Assembly: GCA_017502305.1 (NCBI GenBank)
Contig: JAFVVG010000004.1
Coordinates: 1-51,658, forward strand
DNA: 51,658 nucleotides
Direction of reading: 5' to 3'
DNA from: Clostridia bacterium
Lineage (GTDB): Bacteria > Bacillota > Clostridia > Christensenellales > Aristaeellaceae
Part shown: positions 41,444 to 50,491 of the stretch, piece by piece
Position numbering within the stretch: position 1 is the first letter of the stretch
How the letters are laid out: each line of letters opens with the position of its first letter
Made by a program: the position numbers and the translations under genes
The notes under the pieces: model-generated
Databases searched by the model: none
What the model saw: only the letters and a program-made list of their open reading frames with translations
Told to the model about the DNA's origin: nothing

Positions 41444-42910
41444 ATGCTCTTGTACCTGACGCTGCTTATCCCGCTGCTTGGCGGTGCGCTGCTGCCCCTG
41501 TTCCGCTTCAGGGATCTGAAAAGCCGTGGCATCTATGTGGAGGCGGTGGTGATCCTTACCTCCATCCTCACCTGGATCCTGCTTCTCACCCGCACCGAAG
41601 CCCGCATTGACCTGCTCACCGTGATGGACGGTCTGACACTTTCCTTCAAGGTGGACGGCATGAGCTGTGTGTTCGCCGGCCTGGTAAGCATCCTGTGGCC
41701 CCTGGCCTCCCTCTACGGCTTTGAGTACATGACCCACGAGGAGAGGCCCAACACCTTCTTCGCCTTTTACACCATGACCTACGCCGTCACCCTGGCTGTG
41801 GCCCTGGCGGCGAATCTGTTCACCCTCTATGTTTTCTATGAGTGCCTCACCCTCATCACCCTGCCCCTGGTGGTGCACAAGCAGGACGCCAAATCCATCC
41901 GCGCAGGCCGGAAGTATCTGTATTATTCCATCACCGGCGCCGCCATGGCCTTCATTGCCCTGGTGTTCACCCTGCACTATGGCGCCACCACGGACTTTAC
42001 CCTGGGCGGCGTACTGGATATGGCTAAGGTTGCCGGACATGAGCATGTGCTGCACCTGGTGTTCCTGCTGGCCTTCATCGGCTTCGGCACCAAGGCAGCG
42101 GTGTTCCCCATGTACGCCTGGCTGCCCGCCGCCTCCGTTGCTCCCACCCCTGTGACTGCCCTGCTGCATGCCGTGGCTGTGGTCAACGCCGGCGCCTATG
42201 CCGTACTCCGCGTGATCTACTACGCCTTTGGCGCTGATTTCCTCTACGGCACCGTGGCTCAGGCCGTTGCCCTGGCCATTGCCTGCTTCACCATTGTGTT
42301 TGGCTCCGCCATGGCGGTGAAGGAGCAGCACTTCAAGCGCCGCCTGGCCTATTCCACCATTTCCAACCTGAGCTACATGCTCATGGGCGCGGCTCTGATG
42401 ACCCCTGACGGCATGACCGGCAGCCTGAGCCACCTGCTCTTCCACGGCGTGATGAAAATCACCCTGTTCTACTGCGCCGGCGCGATCCTCGTGCGCACCG
42501 AGCAGGAGTACGTGCAGGACCTGCGCGGCTTTGCCAAGGTGATGCCCTTCACCTGCGGCGTGATGCTGGTATCCAGCGTAGCCATGGTGGGTATTCCCCC
42601 GCTGTGTGGCTTTGTGAGCAAGTGGAACCTGCTGACCGCCGCCGCCGAAACCGGCCTGGCCATGGGCACGGTGGGCGTGGCCGCGCTGATCATCTCCGCG
42701 GTGCTCACGGCCATCTACCTGTTCACCGTGGCACTGCCCATGTATTTCCGCCCCCTGAACGAAGGCGTGACCTTTACCGAAAACCGTGACCCCAGCTGGA
42801 TGATGAAGCTGCCCCTGGCTATCCTGACCCTGCTGGTCATCGGCCTGGGCCTGTTCTCCCAGCCCATTGTGACGTTCCTGCGCCAGATCGCTTCCGGCGC
42901 GATCTTCTGA
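41444..42910 (+). CDS. Proton-translocating antiporter subunit 3 with an altered helix-8 lysine
   Basis: The 488-residue, roughly 14-helix protein has E133 (F-Y-E-C-L-T-L) and K217 (G-F-G-T-K-A-A-V-F-P-M-Y-A-W). The helix-8 position that is lysine in the other three copies is asparagine (N248 in L-L-H-A-V-A-V-V-N-A-G-A-Y), in a context closer to MrpA/NuoL (L-H-A-x-x-V-x-A-G). It may therefore transport differently. The alignment of this residue is by eye. Confidence 0.9.
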   Translation: MLLYLTLLIPLLGGALLPLFRFRDLKSRGIYVEAVVILTSILTWILLLTRTEARIDLLTVMDGLTLSFKVDGMSCVFAGLVSILWPLASLYGFEYMTHEERPNTFFAFYTMTYAVTLAVALAANLFTLYVFYECLTLITLPLVVHKQDAKSIRAGRKYLYYSITGAAMAFIALVFTLHYGATTDFTLGGVLDMAKVAGHEHVLHLVFLLAFIGFGTKAAVFPMYAWLPAASVAPTPVTALLHAVAVVNAGAYAVLRVIYYAFGADFLYGTVAQAVALAIACFTIVFGSAMAVKEQHFKRRLAYSTISNLSYMLMGAALMTPDGMTGSLSHLLFHGVMKITLFYCAGAILVRTEQEYVQDLRGFAKVMPFTCGVMLVSSVAMVGIPPLCGFVSKWNLLTAAAETGLAMGTVGVAALIISAVLTAIYLFTVALPMYFRPLNEGVTFTENRDPSWMMKLPLAILTLLVIGLGLFSQPIVTFLRQIASGAIF

Positions 42911-42926
42911 GAAAGGAGGCTTCCCC

Positions 42927-45044
42927 ATGGCGATTCTCCCCATTCTGGTTTTCGGCCCCATGGTGATGGCGGCGGTATGCTACCTCATCGGCCGCAAATC
43001 CAAGCCCGGGCGTGACGTGGCCGTCGGTCTTACCGGCATTGTCACCTTTGCCCTGTGCGTATTGACCTGGCGCAGCGAGGCCTCCTTCAGCCTGGAGGGC
43101 TTCTGCGGCCTTGGCCTGCACCTGCGGGTGGATGGCTTCCGCAGCCTGTACGCCTGTATCGCGGCCTTCATGTGGATGATGAGCGGCCTGTTCTCCCGGG
43201 AATACTTCGCCCACTATCACAACCGCAACCGCTATTATTTCTTCAACCTGATGACCCTGGGTGCCACCCTGGGCGTGTTTCTCTCCGATGACCTGTATAC
43301 CACCTTCATCTTCTTTGAGATCATGTCCCTGACCAGCTACACCTGGGTAGCCCACGAGGAGACCCCCGGCGCCATGCGTGCCGCCGGCACCTACCTTGCG
43401 GTGGCGGTCATCGGCGGCCTGACCACGCTGATGGGCCTGTTCCTTTTGTGGCACCAGCTGGGCACGCTGAGCTTCACCGGCATCCGTGAGGCCATCGCCG
43501 CCGGCAGCGTGAACGTCACCCTGCCCGTGTGGCTGACCCTGGTGGGCTTTGCCGCCAAGGCCGGTATGTTCCCGGTGCACATCTGGCTGCCCAAGGCTCA
43601 CCCCGTAGCCCCCGCCCCCGCCAGCGCCCTGCTCTCCGGCATTCTGACCAAGAGCGGCGTGTTCGGCCTGATCGTCATCTGCGCCAACATGATGCCCGGC
43701 AACGAGACCTTCGGCAACGCGCTATTGGTGCTGGCGGTGATCACCATGTTCCTGGGCGCGCTGCTGGCCCTGTTCTCTGTTGACCTCAAGCGTACCCTGG
43801 CCTGCTCCTCCATGAGCCAGATCGGCTTCATCGCCGTGGGCCTTTCCATGATGGTGCTCCTGGGCGAGCACGGCTCCCTGGCCGCCTATGGCACCGTGAT
43901 GCACATGATGAACCACAGCCTCATCAAGCTGGTGCTGTTCATGGCTGCCGGCGTCATCTACATGAACCTGCACAAGCTGGACCTCAACGAGATCCGCGGC
44001 TTCGGCCGGAGGAAGCCTGTGCTGCACATCGCCTTCCTGCTGGGTGCGCTGAGCATTGGCTGCATCCCGCCCATCGGCAGCGGCTACAACTCCAAGAGCC
44101 TCCTGCACGAGGCCATTGTAGAACTCATCCACCACCTGCAGGAGCACGGCCACTCCGCCCTGCCCTATCAGCTGGTGGAGATCCTGTTCCTCATCAGCGG
44201 CGGCCTCACCGTAGCCTACATGACCAAGCTGTACATCTGCATCTTCTGGGAGAAGAACCCCGTTCACCAGGAGAAATTCGACGGCATGCGCAAGTACATC
44301 ACCTGGCCCTCCGCCCTGGTGCTCTTGCTCAGCGCCGCTGTGCTGCCCTTCCTGGGCGCCCTGCCGGAGATGCTCATGACCCCCATCGGCGTGCGCTCAG
44401 CCGCCTTCTTCGGCCAGGAAGTGCTGCACCACGAGATCCCTTACTTCGGCTCTGCCAACCTCATCGGCGCGGCCCAGAGCATCGGCATCGGCGTGGTGAT
44501 CTACTTCGCCATCGTCCGCCCCCTGCTGATGAAAAAGGTGGATGGCGTGCGTGTGTACGTGAACCGCTGGCCCGCCTGGCTGGACCTGGAAAACGGCGTC
44601 TACCGCCCCGTGTTGATGGACTTCCTGCCCAATGTGCTGGGTGCCGTAACAAAGTTCATCGCCCACATCCCCGAAAGCTTCGCTGTGGTGAAGATCATCC
44701 CCGGCCTCATCGTGGGCGCTGTGCGCTTCATTTGCGAGCTGCCGGAGAACATCGTGCTGCTGCTTCGCAAAACGGCCTTCCGCAAGCGCCAGAAGCGCCT
44801 CCCCGTGCCGGTGGGCAACCGCTTCACCTACACCTGCGGAAGAGCTCTGAACGGCCTTGCAGCGGCGCTGAACGCCACCTTCCTGCGCAACCGGCCCATG
44901 CGTACCGATTTCGAGTACGTGCTGGACGCCTCCTGGCGGGAGGTCACCCAGGGCACCCACCGCATCACGGCCAGCATGTCCTTTGGCCTGCTGCTGATGT
45001 GCATCGGCCTGTTCATCACCTGCATGTACCTGCTGCGGCAGTAA
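42927..45044 (+). CDS. Large antiporter subunit (NuoL/MrpA-like), last gene of operon
   Basis: The 705-residue protein has a 14-helix antiporter core to about residue 500, with E131 (F-F-E-I-M-S-L), K211 (G-F-A-A-K-A-G-M-F-P-V-H-I-W) and K242 (I-L-T-K-S-G). About 200 more residues follow: a helix near 545, a long basic stretch (F-R-K-R-Q-K-R-L near 620) and a final helix at 685-703. A long C-terminal arm with a closing helix recalls the lateral helix of NuoL. No NuoB/C/D/I or hydrogenase subunit follows; a terminator comes 12 bases after the stop. Confidence 0.9.
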   Translation: MAILPILVFGPMVMAAVCYLIGRKSKPGRDVAVGLTGIVTFALCVLTWRSEASFSLEGFCGLGLHLRVDGFRSLYACIAAFMWMMSGLFSREYFAHYHNRNRYYFFNLMTLGATLGVFLSDDLYTTFIFFEIMSLTSYTWVAHEETPGAMRAAGTYLAVAVIGGLTTLMGLFLLWHQLGTLSFTGIREAIAAGSVNVTLPVWLTLVGFAAKAGMFPVHIWLPKAHPVAPAPASALLSGILTKSGVFGLIVICANMMPGNETFGNALLVLAVITMFLGALLALFSVDLKRTLACSSMSQIGFIAVGLSMMVLLGEHGSLAAYGTVMHMMNHSLIKLVLFMAAGVIYMNLHKLDLNEIRGFGRRKPVLHIAFLLGALSIGCIPPIGSGYNSKSLLHEAIVELIHHLQEHGHSALPYQLVEILFLISGGLTVAYMTKLYICIFWEKNPVHQEKFDGMRKYITWPSALVLLLSAAVLPFLGALPEMLMTPIGVRSAAFFGQEVLHHEIPYFGSANLIGAAQSIGIGVVIYFAIVRPLLMKKVDGVRVYVNRWPAWLDLENGVYRPVLMDFLPNVLGAVTKFIAHIPESFAVVKIIPGLIVGAVRFICELPENIVLLLRKTAFRKRQKRLPVPVGNRFTYTCGRALNGLAAALNATFLRNRPMRTDFEYVLDASWREVTQGTHRITASMSFGLLLMCIGLFITCMYLLRQ

Positions 45045-45055
45045 GCAAACAACAT

Positions 45056-45090
45056 GCCGGGTCTCCCCTGGGAGATCCGGCTTTTCATTT
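45056..45090 (+). terminator. Terminator of the mrp-type operon
   Basis: Hairpin gccgggtctccc / gggagatccggc (one wobble pair) followed by ttttcattt. Confidence 0.82.
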
Positions 45091-45110
45091 ACCCGTCAAT
45101 CTGCTATAAT
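45082..45110 (+). promoter_or_regulatory. Promoter for the AlaX-type gene
   Basis: Extended -10 TGcTATAAT (45102-45110) with TTTTCA as -35 at 17-base spacing; the -35 overlaps the tail of the preceding terminator. Confidence 0.68.
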
Positions 45111-45142
45111 GGTTCCAACACGCACGCAACGGAGTGAACGCC

Positions 45143-46333
45143 ATGACGGAACGTCTCTACTACGATAACGCTTACCTCACCGAATTCGAAGGTCAGGTGC
45201 TTGCCTGCCGCCCGAATGGTGACCAATACGACGTCCTGCTGGACCGCAGCGCCTTTTACCCCACATCAGGCGGACAGCCCTACGATACCGGCACCCTTGG
45301 CCATGCCCGGGTGACCGATGTGCAGGTAACCGACGGCCAGGTCTGGCACACCGTTACCGCACCCCTTTGCGTGGGTGAAACGGTGTGCGGCATTATCGAT
45401 TGGCCCCGCCGGTTCGACCACATGCAGCAGCATGCCGGCGACCACATGATTGCCGGGGCGCTGCACCACCTGATGGGCGGCGTGACCATTGGCCTGCACA
45501 TCAGCGATGATGTATCCACCATCGATGTGGCTATGCCCGAAGGCGTGACCCGCATCTCCGATGAGGACTTCCGCCGCGTCGAAGTCTATGTCAACGAACG
45601 CATCCAGCGGGATGTACCCATCCGCTGCTGGTTCCCGGAAGCCGAGGAACTGCACATCCTGCCCCTGCGCAAGGAGCCCACTGTGACCGAGCATGTGCGC
45701 ATTGTCGCCATCGGCGATGACGAGATGGTGGCCTGCGGCGGCACCCACCCCTCCACCGCCGGACAGCTGGGCATGGTCAAGATCGTCTCCGTAGCTCCTG
45801 CCCGGGGCAAGATGCGTGTGTCCTTCCTGGCTGGTCAGCGGGCCCTGAAAAACTACATGGACTGCCATCAGGCGGTTCATGCCGCCTCCGGACTGATCTC
45901 CGCCAACGCGGATACCCTGGTCAGCAGCATCGTTGCTCTGCAGGAAAGGCTGAAGGTCGCCGAGTATGAGCTGCTGAAGTTCAAGCGTGACCAGTTGCTT
46001 TCCCAGGCAGATCAGATGCTGAACAAGGCCGAACTCCTGCCCAACGGCACAAAGCTCGTCTGCCGCTTTGTGGAGGCTGATGCCGCGCTGCTGCGTGACA
46101 TGACCTCCCGTCTGATTGAGCACCCAGGCGTTATTGCCCTGATGGGTGCCAGAACCGGTGATCAGGCGGTGTATGTGTTCGGCCGTTCAGCGGATGTGAC
46201 CGCAGACATGGGTGCCCTGCTGCGGGATTGCGCCCGGCCCCTTGGAGGCAAGGGCGGCGGCAAGCCGGATTTCGCCCAAGGCGGCGGCTGCGTGGAAATC
46301 CTTGAAGCCGCACGGCTGAAGCTGCTGCAATAA
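45143..46333 (+). CDS. Alanyl-tRNA editing protein (AlaX-type) with DHHA1 domain
   Basis: This 396-residue free-standing editing enzyme probably hydrolyses Ser-tRNA(Ala) or Gly-tRNA(Ala). An N-terminal beta-barrel (F-Y-P-T-S-G-G-Q-P-Y-D-T-G) leads to the zinc site H93-x3-H97 (H-M-Q-Q-H) and C198-x3-H202 (C-G-G-T-H). A coiled coil (about 250-290) and a DHHA1 tail with G-G-K-G-G-G-K-P-D-F-A-Q-G-G-G follow. This is the AlaX-L layout. I take ATG 45143 (ggag at good spacing); GTG 45134 overlaps the ribosome-binding site. Confidence 0.92.
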   Translation: MTERLYYDNAYLTEFEGQVLACRPNGDQYDVLLDRSAFYPTSGGQPYDTGTLGHARVTDVQVTDGQVWHTVTAPLCVGETVCGIIDWPRRFDHMQQHAGDHMIAGALHHLMGGVTIGLHISDDVSTIDVAMPEGVTRISDEDFRRVEVYVNERIQRDVPIRCWFPEAEELHILPLRKEPTVTEHVRIVAIGDDEMVACGGTHPSTAGQLGMVKIVSVAPARGKMRVSFLAGQRALKNYMDCHQAVHAASGLISANADTLVSSIVALQERLKVAEYELLKFKRDQLLSQADQMLNKAELLPNGTKLVCRFVEADAALLRDMTSRLIEHPGVIALMGARTGDQAVYVFGRSADVTADMGALLRDCARPLGGKGGGKPDFAQGGGCVEILEAARLKLLQ

Positions 46334-46338
46334 ACAAG

Positions 46339-46376
46339 AATCAGGCTGTTCCGTTATGGAGCAGCCTGATTTCTTT
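46339..46376. terminator. Bidirectional terminator
   Basis: 10-bp stem aatcaggctg / cagcctgatt with a 13-base loop and T-rich tail, between convergent genes. Confidence 0.82.
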
Positions 46377-47106
46377 ATCCCAGCCTCTTCACGAGTTTCT
46401 TCCAATCAGATCCCTCGAACTCCCGGTGACGCCCGCGCCTGCGGGGATTGGCGGGCGCCTGGTCAGCAGGTGTCAGGTTGGTATGCATATACAGGGTGTC
46501 CAGCCCTGCCGCCCTGGCCCCGGCAATGTCCGTCTCCCTGTCGTTGCCGATCATCAGGCACGCAGCAGGATCCAGCCGCCGCTCCTCCAGCAGGGCACGG
46601 TAGAACCGCACGTCCGGCTTGCGGCAGCCGTAATCCGAGGAAAGGTAAATGCCGTCAAACATCTCCTCCAGCCCCAAGAGCCGCAGCTCATAGGCCGTGA
46701 ACACCTGCTGGGCGTTGCTCAAAAGCCACAGCCGGCAGCCCTTCTGCCGCAGATACGCAAGCGCCTCCCTGACCCAAGGATACAAACGGATATACTCAAT
46801 GGACGTGATGCGAAACAGCTGCGCGGCGTTCACGCCCAGGCAGTCAGCATCCGCAATGCCCTTCTCCCTGAAAAGCTGGGCCATCACCTGCTCAAAGGGA
46901 ATTTCCGGGAAGCTCTCATAGCTCTGCCCCGCTTTGGCCTCGCGCTGACGCATGGCTGCGTCAAAGGCGGCATGAAGCTCCTCTCCTGAGTAATTCGCGC
47001 CGTAGAAGCCAAAATACAACGCCGTTTTTTCCCACACGTCGTCGTTTTCCTCGGTGTGGATATCCACCAGCGTGCCGTACAAATCAAAAATAAGATCGGT
47101 ATACAT
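46375..47106 (-). CDS. HAD family hydrolase
   Basis: The 243-residue HAD phosphatase has motif I D-L-Y-G-T-L-V-D near residue 9, motif II L-L-S-N-A-Q-Q near 127, motif III K-P-D near 163 and motif IV G-N-D-R-E-T-D near 188. A helical cap (about 20-95) makes it a subclass I enzyme like phosphoglycolate phosphatases or haloacid dehalogenases. Substrate unknown. Motif I reads D-x-Y-G-T, so the second Asp that most phosphatases use is Tyr, as in dehalogenase-like members. A basic 30-residue tail ends the protein. I choose ATG 47106 because the ATG at 47112 abuts the ribosome-binding site. Confidence 0.85.
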   Translation of the reverse strand: MYTDLIFDLYGTLVDIHTEENDDVWEKTALYFGFYGANYSGEELHAAFDAAMRQREAKAGQSYESFPEIPFEQVMAQLFREKGIADADCLGVNAAQLFRITSIEYIRLYPWVREALAYLRQKGCRLWLLSNAQQVFTAYELRLLGLEEMFDGIYLSSDYGCRKPDVRFYRALLEERRLDPAACLMIGNDRETDIAGARAAGLDTLYMHTNLTPADQAPANPRRRGRHREFEGSDWKKLVKRLG

Positions 47107-47124
47107 CCGCATCCCTCCAAAGTG

Positions 47125-47133
47125 ATTATATCA
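47125..47133 (-). promoter_or_regulatory. Extended -10 promoter of the HAD gene
   Basis: Minus strand TGaTATAAT, just upstream of the ggaggg site; the -35 is weak. Confidence 0.55.
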
Positions 47134-47140
47134 TATTTCC

Positions 47141-47169
47141 TTGCCAAAAAGCAGTATTCATCATATAAT
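47141..47169 (+). promoter_or_regulatory. Promoter of the SGNH esterase gene
   Basis: -35 TTGCCA at 47141-47146, 17-base spacer, -10 TATAAT at 47164-47169. Confidence 0.78.
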
Positions 47170-47196
47170 AACAAATAAACGCTCCGGAGGTGCGCG

Positions 47197-48318
47197 ATGA
47201 AAATCGTTTTAGCCCTGTTGCTTTGTCTTATGCTGATACCAACCGCGAATGGAGAGACAGCTATGAACACGATCATCCCTACCTGGAACAATGTGAAACC
47301 CCTTGGCCGTACCATGCAGCTGGAGGACGCCCTGTGGCTATGCCTTTCCGGCACCGGCGCCGAATTCACCGCTGAATGTACCTCCCTGCAGGTGACCATG
47401 GCCGGCGACAGCGCCGTCACCGCCCCTGCCAACCGTGTCCGCCTCGCCATCGAGGTCAACGGCCAGCGTGTGGTGGACGACATGCTGGACGCGCCCGAAA
47501 AGACCTATGATGTGTGGCACAGCGCCGCCCCCGAAAGCATCACCGTGCGTATTATCAAGCTTTCCGAAAGCGCCATGTCCACCTGCGCCATCAAGGCTAT
47601 CACCACCGATGCCCAAGCCATTTATCCCACGCCGAAAAAGGCCCGCTCCATCGAGTTCATCGGCGATTCCATCACCTGCGGCTACGGCGCGGATGACGAG
47701 GTGGCCGAGCATAACTTCACCACCTCTACCGAGAATGTGACCCACGGCTATGCCTACAAAACCGCCCAAGCCCTGGACGCGGATTACAGCATGGTGTCCT
47801 TCAGCGGCTATGGCATCATCTCCGGCTATACCGGCACCGGCGAAAGCAAAATGACCAACCAGCTGCTGCCCACCTACTATGAAAAGCTTGGCTTCTCCTA
47901 CGCCTCCTATAAGGGCCGTACGCCCGCCAGCGTGGAATGGGACTTTTCCGCCTACACGCCTGACCTGGTGGTCATCAACCTGGGCACCAACGACGACAGC
48001 TATACCGGCGCCGACCCGGAGCGCCAGGAGGATTACCGCGCCCAGTATACCGAATTCCTGAAGGTGGTCCGCCGGAACAACCCCAACGCCACCATCCTCT
48101 GCACCCTGGGCATCATGGGTGACCGGCTTTATCCCCAGGTCAAGAACGCCGTCAACGCCTATACCGAGGAAACCGGCGATACCAATATCGCCTGCCTGAA
48201 GTTTGACGTGCAGTCCCCCGCCGACGGCTACGCCGCCGACTGGCATCCCAGCCAGCTGACCCATACCAAGGCTTCCGAGAAGCTGGTGAAGCGCATTCAG
48301 CAGTTGATGGGCTGGTAA
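47197..48318 (+). CDS. Secreted SGNH hydrolase, carbohydrate esterase family 2-like
   Basis: The 373-residue exported esterase starts with a signal peptide (M-K-I-V-L-A-L-L-L-C-L-M-L-I-P). A beta-sandwich domain spans about 30-145, and an SGNH domain spans about 150-370. Motifs are F-I-G-D-S158-I-T-C-G-Y-G (nucleophile), I-N-L-G-T-N-D (block III) and D348-W-H350-P near the C-terminus. The order jelly-roll then SGNH is that of CE2 acetyl-xylan/glucomannan esterases, so deacetylation of plant or other polysaccharides is likely. Single-gene unit with a strong promoter. Confidence 0.88.
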   Translation: MKIVLALLLCLMLIPTANGETAMNTIIPTWNNVKPLGRTMQLEDALWLCLSGTGAEFTAECTSLQVTMAGDSAVTAPANRVRLAIEVNGQRVVDDMLDAPEKTYDVWHSAAPESITVRIIKLSESAMSTCAIKAITTDAQAIYPTPKKARSIEFIGDSITCGYGADDEVAEHNFTTSTENVTHGYAYKTAQALDADYSMVSFSGYGIISGYTGTGESKMTNQLLPTYYEKLGFSYASYKGRTPASVEWDFSAYTPDLVVINLGTNDDSYTGADPERQEDYRAQYTEFLKVVRRNNPNATILCTLGIMGDRLYPQVKNAVNAYTEETGDTNIACLKFDVQSPADGYAADWHPSQLTHTKASEKLVKRIQQLMGW

Positions 48319-48332
48319 ACCTCCCCCAAGTT

Positions 48333-48371
48333 GCAAAGCCACAGGATTCCATCGCAAGCGAAAGGCTTTGC
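48333..48371. repeat. Inverted repeat after the SGNH gene
   Basis: gcaaagcc (48333-48340) / ggctttgc (48364-48371) with a 23-base loop containing cgcaagcg. It is preceded by ctcccccaa and may be a relic of a small palindromic repeat. Confidence 0.35.
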
Positions 48372-48380
48372 GGTCCCGCC

Positions 48381-48423
48381 AACAAAGCGCCCTGCATCCA
48401 TAATGGATGCAGGGCGCTTTGTT
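48381..48423. terminator. Strong bidirectional terminator
   Basis: Perfect 20-bp stem from aacaaagcgccctgcatcca with a 3-base loop, between the convergent esterase and peptide-binding protein genes. Confidence 0.93.
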
Positions 48424-48429
48424 ATGCTC

Positions 48430-50430
48430 TTACCAGTCCTCAAAGATTTCTTCGCCGTCTTCCAGCTCGAATTCCTCGTCCTCCAGCAGCTCGTTCTCTT
48501 CCATCTCAGCCGGGTCGCTCAGATAAGCTTCCACAATCGCCTGGGACCAGGTGGCGTTGGAGCCGATCAGGTAATTCTGCAGGGTATTGGTGTAGAAATC
48601 GAAGTAGGCGTTGGAATACACGGGAATGGTGGGAAGCACCTCAGCCCAGTATTCCTGGAAGGCCACCCACTTCTGGCAATAGGTCAGCACATCGCCGGGT
48701 TCGGTCATGCGCATGTCCTTGGCCAGCTCATAGAGCTTCTCATCGTTGATGGCCTGATAGTTGCTGCCCACGAAGTCCCCGTCGGGGGCCACGAAGTTCA
48801 GCGTGGGGTCAAACACTTCATCGAAGTTGGTGGCCAGGTACATCATGTCGCATTCCCTGGGCACCTGACGGTAATACTGCTCCAGCAGTTCCGTCATGGG
48901 CACGGGCGCCATGGCAACCTTGATGCCGACCTGTGCCAGGTTATCCACAAAGGTGGTCTGCAGGCTATCCGCGATGGTGTTGCCCTCGGGGTAGATCAGC
49001 TGCAGGTCCAGGGGAACAATCTCGCCGTTGATCTGGGCACAGCGCACGTCATCCTTGGCAGGATCAAAGGCGCCGCCTTCCCGGTTCAGCGTCCAGCCGT
49101 CCTCCTCCAGCAGCTTCACAGCCGCCTCCAGGTCCAGGCCGTAAACGGGAATGTTCTCCATGGTCAGTTCTTCCCAGGCCAGCAGGGCGTCTTCATAGTC
49201 CTGCTTCTCCTGGCGGCTGGCGTTCTCCGCCGGCTCCTCCATGGGAGGCTCAATGGCGCCGGTGAGCATCTGATACATCCACTGGCCGATACCATAGTAG
49301 CCATCCACCCGCAGACCGAAGTTGCCCACATAGTCGCTGACCAGGGTGCTCTTGTCCAGGCAGTAGGCGATGGCCTGACGTACAGCCTTGCTGCTCACGG
49401 CAGCCTTCTCGCAGTTGTAGGAGATGAAGCTGTAGCCGATGCGGGCGTAGTTGCCCATGAGAACCTCGCCGGTACCCACACCGCCGATACCCTGCATGAT
49501 GCTTTCGCTGTTCACGGCCTTGTTGATCAGGCCCAGCTCGCCGGCAAGCAGGTCGGCAACCATGGTTTCATTCTCCACGGTCTTGTAGGTCAGGTACTGG
49601 ATGGTGGGCTTCACGCCACGGCTGTTGCCCTTGTAATACTCGTTGATTTCGAACTCAGCCACCTGGCCGTCGTAGGAGATCATCTTGTAGGGGCCGCTGG
49701 TCACGCCGGGATGGGACAGATAGCCCGTCTCGGGGTCCAGCATGGTTTTCTGAAGACTCTCCGCCGTGAAGGTTCCGGCGGTGTTGTCGATGTACACACC
49801 CTGGCCGTCATCCTTCACCTGGCAGCCGGGAGCAATCACGCTGATGGGCAGCGCGTAGCACCGGAGCAGGCCCAGCTCGTAGAAGTAAGGCCGGTATTCC
49901 GCCGCCACGGTGAAGGAGATCATCGTGTCGGAAGTTACCCGCAGACCGGCGAGGGTCTGCGCCTCCCCCTTCTTGTAGGCTTCCATGCCCAGGAGGCTCT
50001 CGTAGCCGTTGGTATTGCCGCCGATGGCCGCAATTTCAGGCGCCACGGAAAGCAGCACCGTGAAGGCATAGTCCCAGGCGGTGATGCGGCTGCCATCGGT
50101 GAAATACAGGTCATCCTGCAGCACCAGGGAGTAGGTGCGGTTACCTTCGTTGTCGTCGTAAACCAGGATGCCGGAAACCACCGTGGGATCCACGTTGAAC
50201 AGGCCCTGCTCGTGTTCCCACTCCACCAGGTTGTAACCAAAGAGGAGCTCCTTCACGTCCAGGTCCGTGGTATTGTTGCCCCACATCTGCGTGGAGAAAT
50301 TGCCGCTAAAGGCTGTGGTGTTGCCCACCACCAGATGGTCATAGGCAGGCTCTTCAGCCTCTTCAGCCAAGACAATTCCCTGGCCGAAGGCCATCACCAG
50401 CGCCATAAGCAGCGCCAACCATTTCTTCAT
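48430..50430 (-). CDS. Peptide/oligopeptide ABC transporter substrate-binding protein
   Basis: The 666-residue extracytoplasmic binding protein is of the SBP_bac_5 (OppA/DppA) family. The signal peptide is M-K-K-W-L-A-L-L-M-A-L-V-M-A-F-G (cleavage near V-L-A|E-E). Family segments include L-V-V-G-N-T-T-A-F-S-G near residue 34, L-Q-D-D-L-Y-F-T-D-G-S-R-I-T-A-W-D near 107 and V-R-Q-A-I-A-Y-C-L-D-K near 352. The final 27 residues are strongly acidic (E-E-N-E-L-L-E-D-E-E-F). No lipobox is seen. The permease and ATPase genes are not downstream. ATG 50430 follows ggaaagga; the frame runs 27 codons further without a start signal. Confidence 0.9.
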   Translation of the reverse strand: MKKWLALLMALVMAFGQGIVLAEEAEEPAYDHLVVGNTTAFSGNFSTQMWGNNTTDLDVKELLFGYNLVEWEHEQGLFNVDPTVVSGILVYDDNEGNRTYSLVLQDDLYFTDGSRITAWDYAFTVLLSVAPEIAAIGGNTNGYESLLGMEAYKKGEAQTLAGLRVTSDTMISFTVAAEYRPYFYELGLLRCYALPISVIAPGCQVKDDGQGVYIDNTAGTFTAESLQKTMLDPETGYLSHPGVTSGPYKMISYDGQVAEFEINEYYKGNSRGVKPTIQYLTYKTVENETMVADLLAGELGLINKAVNSESIMQGIGGVGTGEVLMGNYARIGYSFISYNCEKAAVSSKAVRQAIAYCLDKSTLVSDYVGNFGLRVDGYYGIGQWMYQMLTGAIEPPMEEPAENASRQEKQDYEDALLAWEELTMENIPVYGLDLEAAVKLLEEDGWTLNREGGAFDPAKDDVRCAQINGEIVPLDLQLIYPEGNTIADSLQTTFVDNLAQVGIKVAMAPVPMTELLEQYYRQVPRECDMMYLATNFDEVFDPTLNFVAPDGDFVGSNYQAINDEKLYELAKDMRMTEPGDVLTYCQKWVAFQEYWAEVLPTIPVYSNAYFDFYTNTLQNYLIGSNATWSQAIVEAYLSDPAEMEENELLEDEEFELEDGEEIFEDW

Positions 50431-50491
50431 GTAGATCATCCTTTCCATGGGATAGGTAAGTTTTCTTGCATTCCCGGCTAATCCGGAATGC

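Noticed and set aside
39851..42961. Minus-strand open frame of 1036 codons
   Set aside because: Antisense to the antiporter genes; the His/Gly/Gln/Glu-rich composition is typical of a shadow frame in high-GC sequence.
42927..45044. Operon as a complete NADH dehydrogenase or energy-converting hydrogenase
   Set aside because: No hydrogenase, NuoB/C/D/I or ferredoxin-type subunit occurs between 35.6 and 45.1 kb; only Mrp-like membrane subunits are present.
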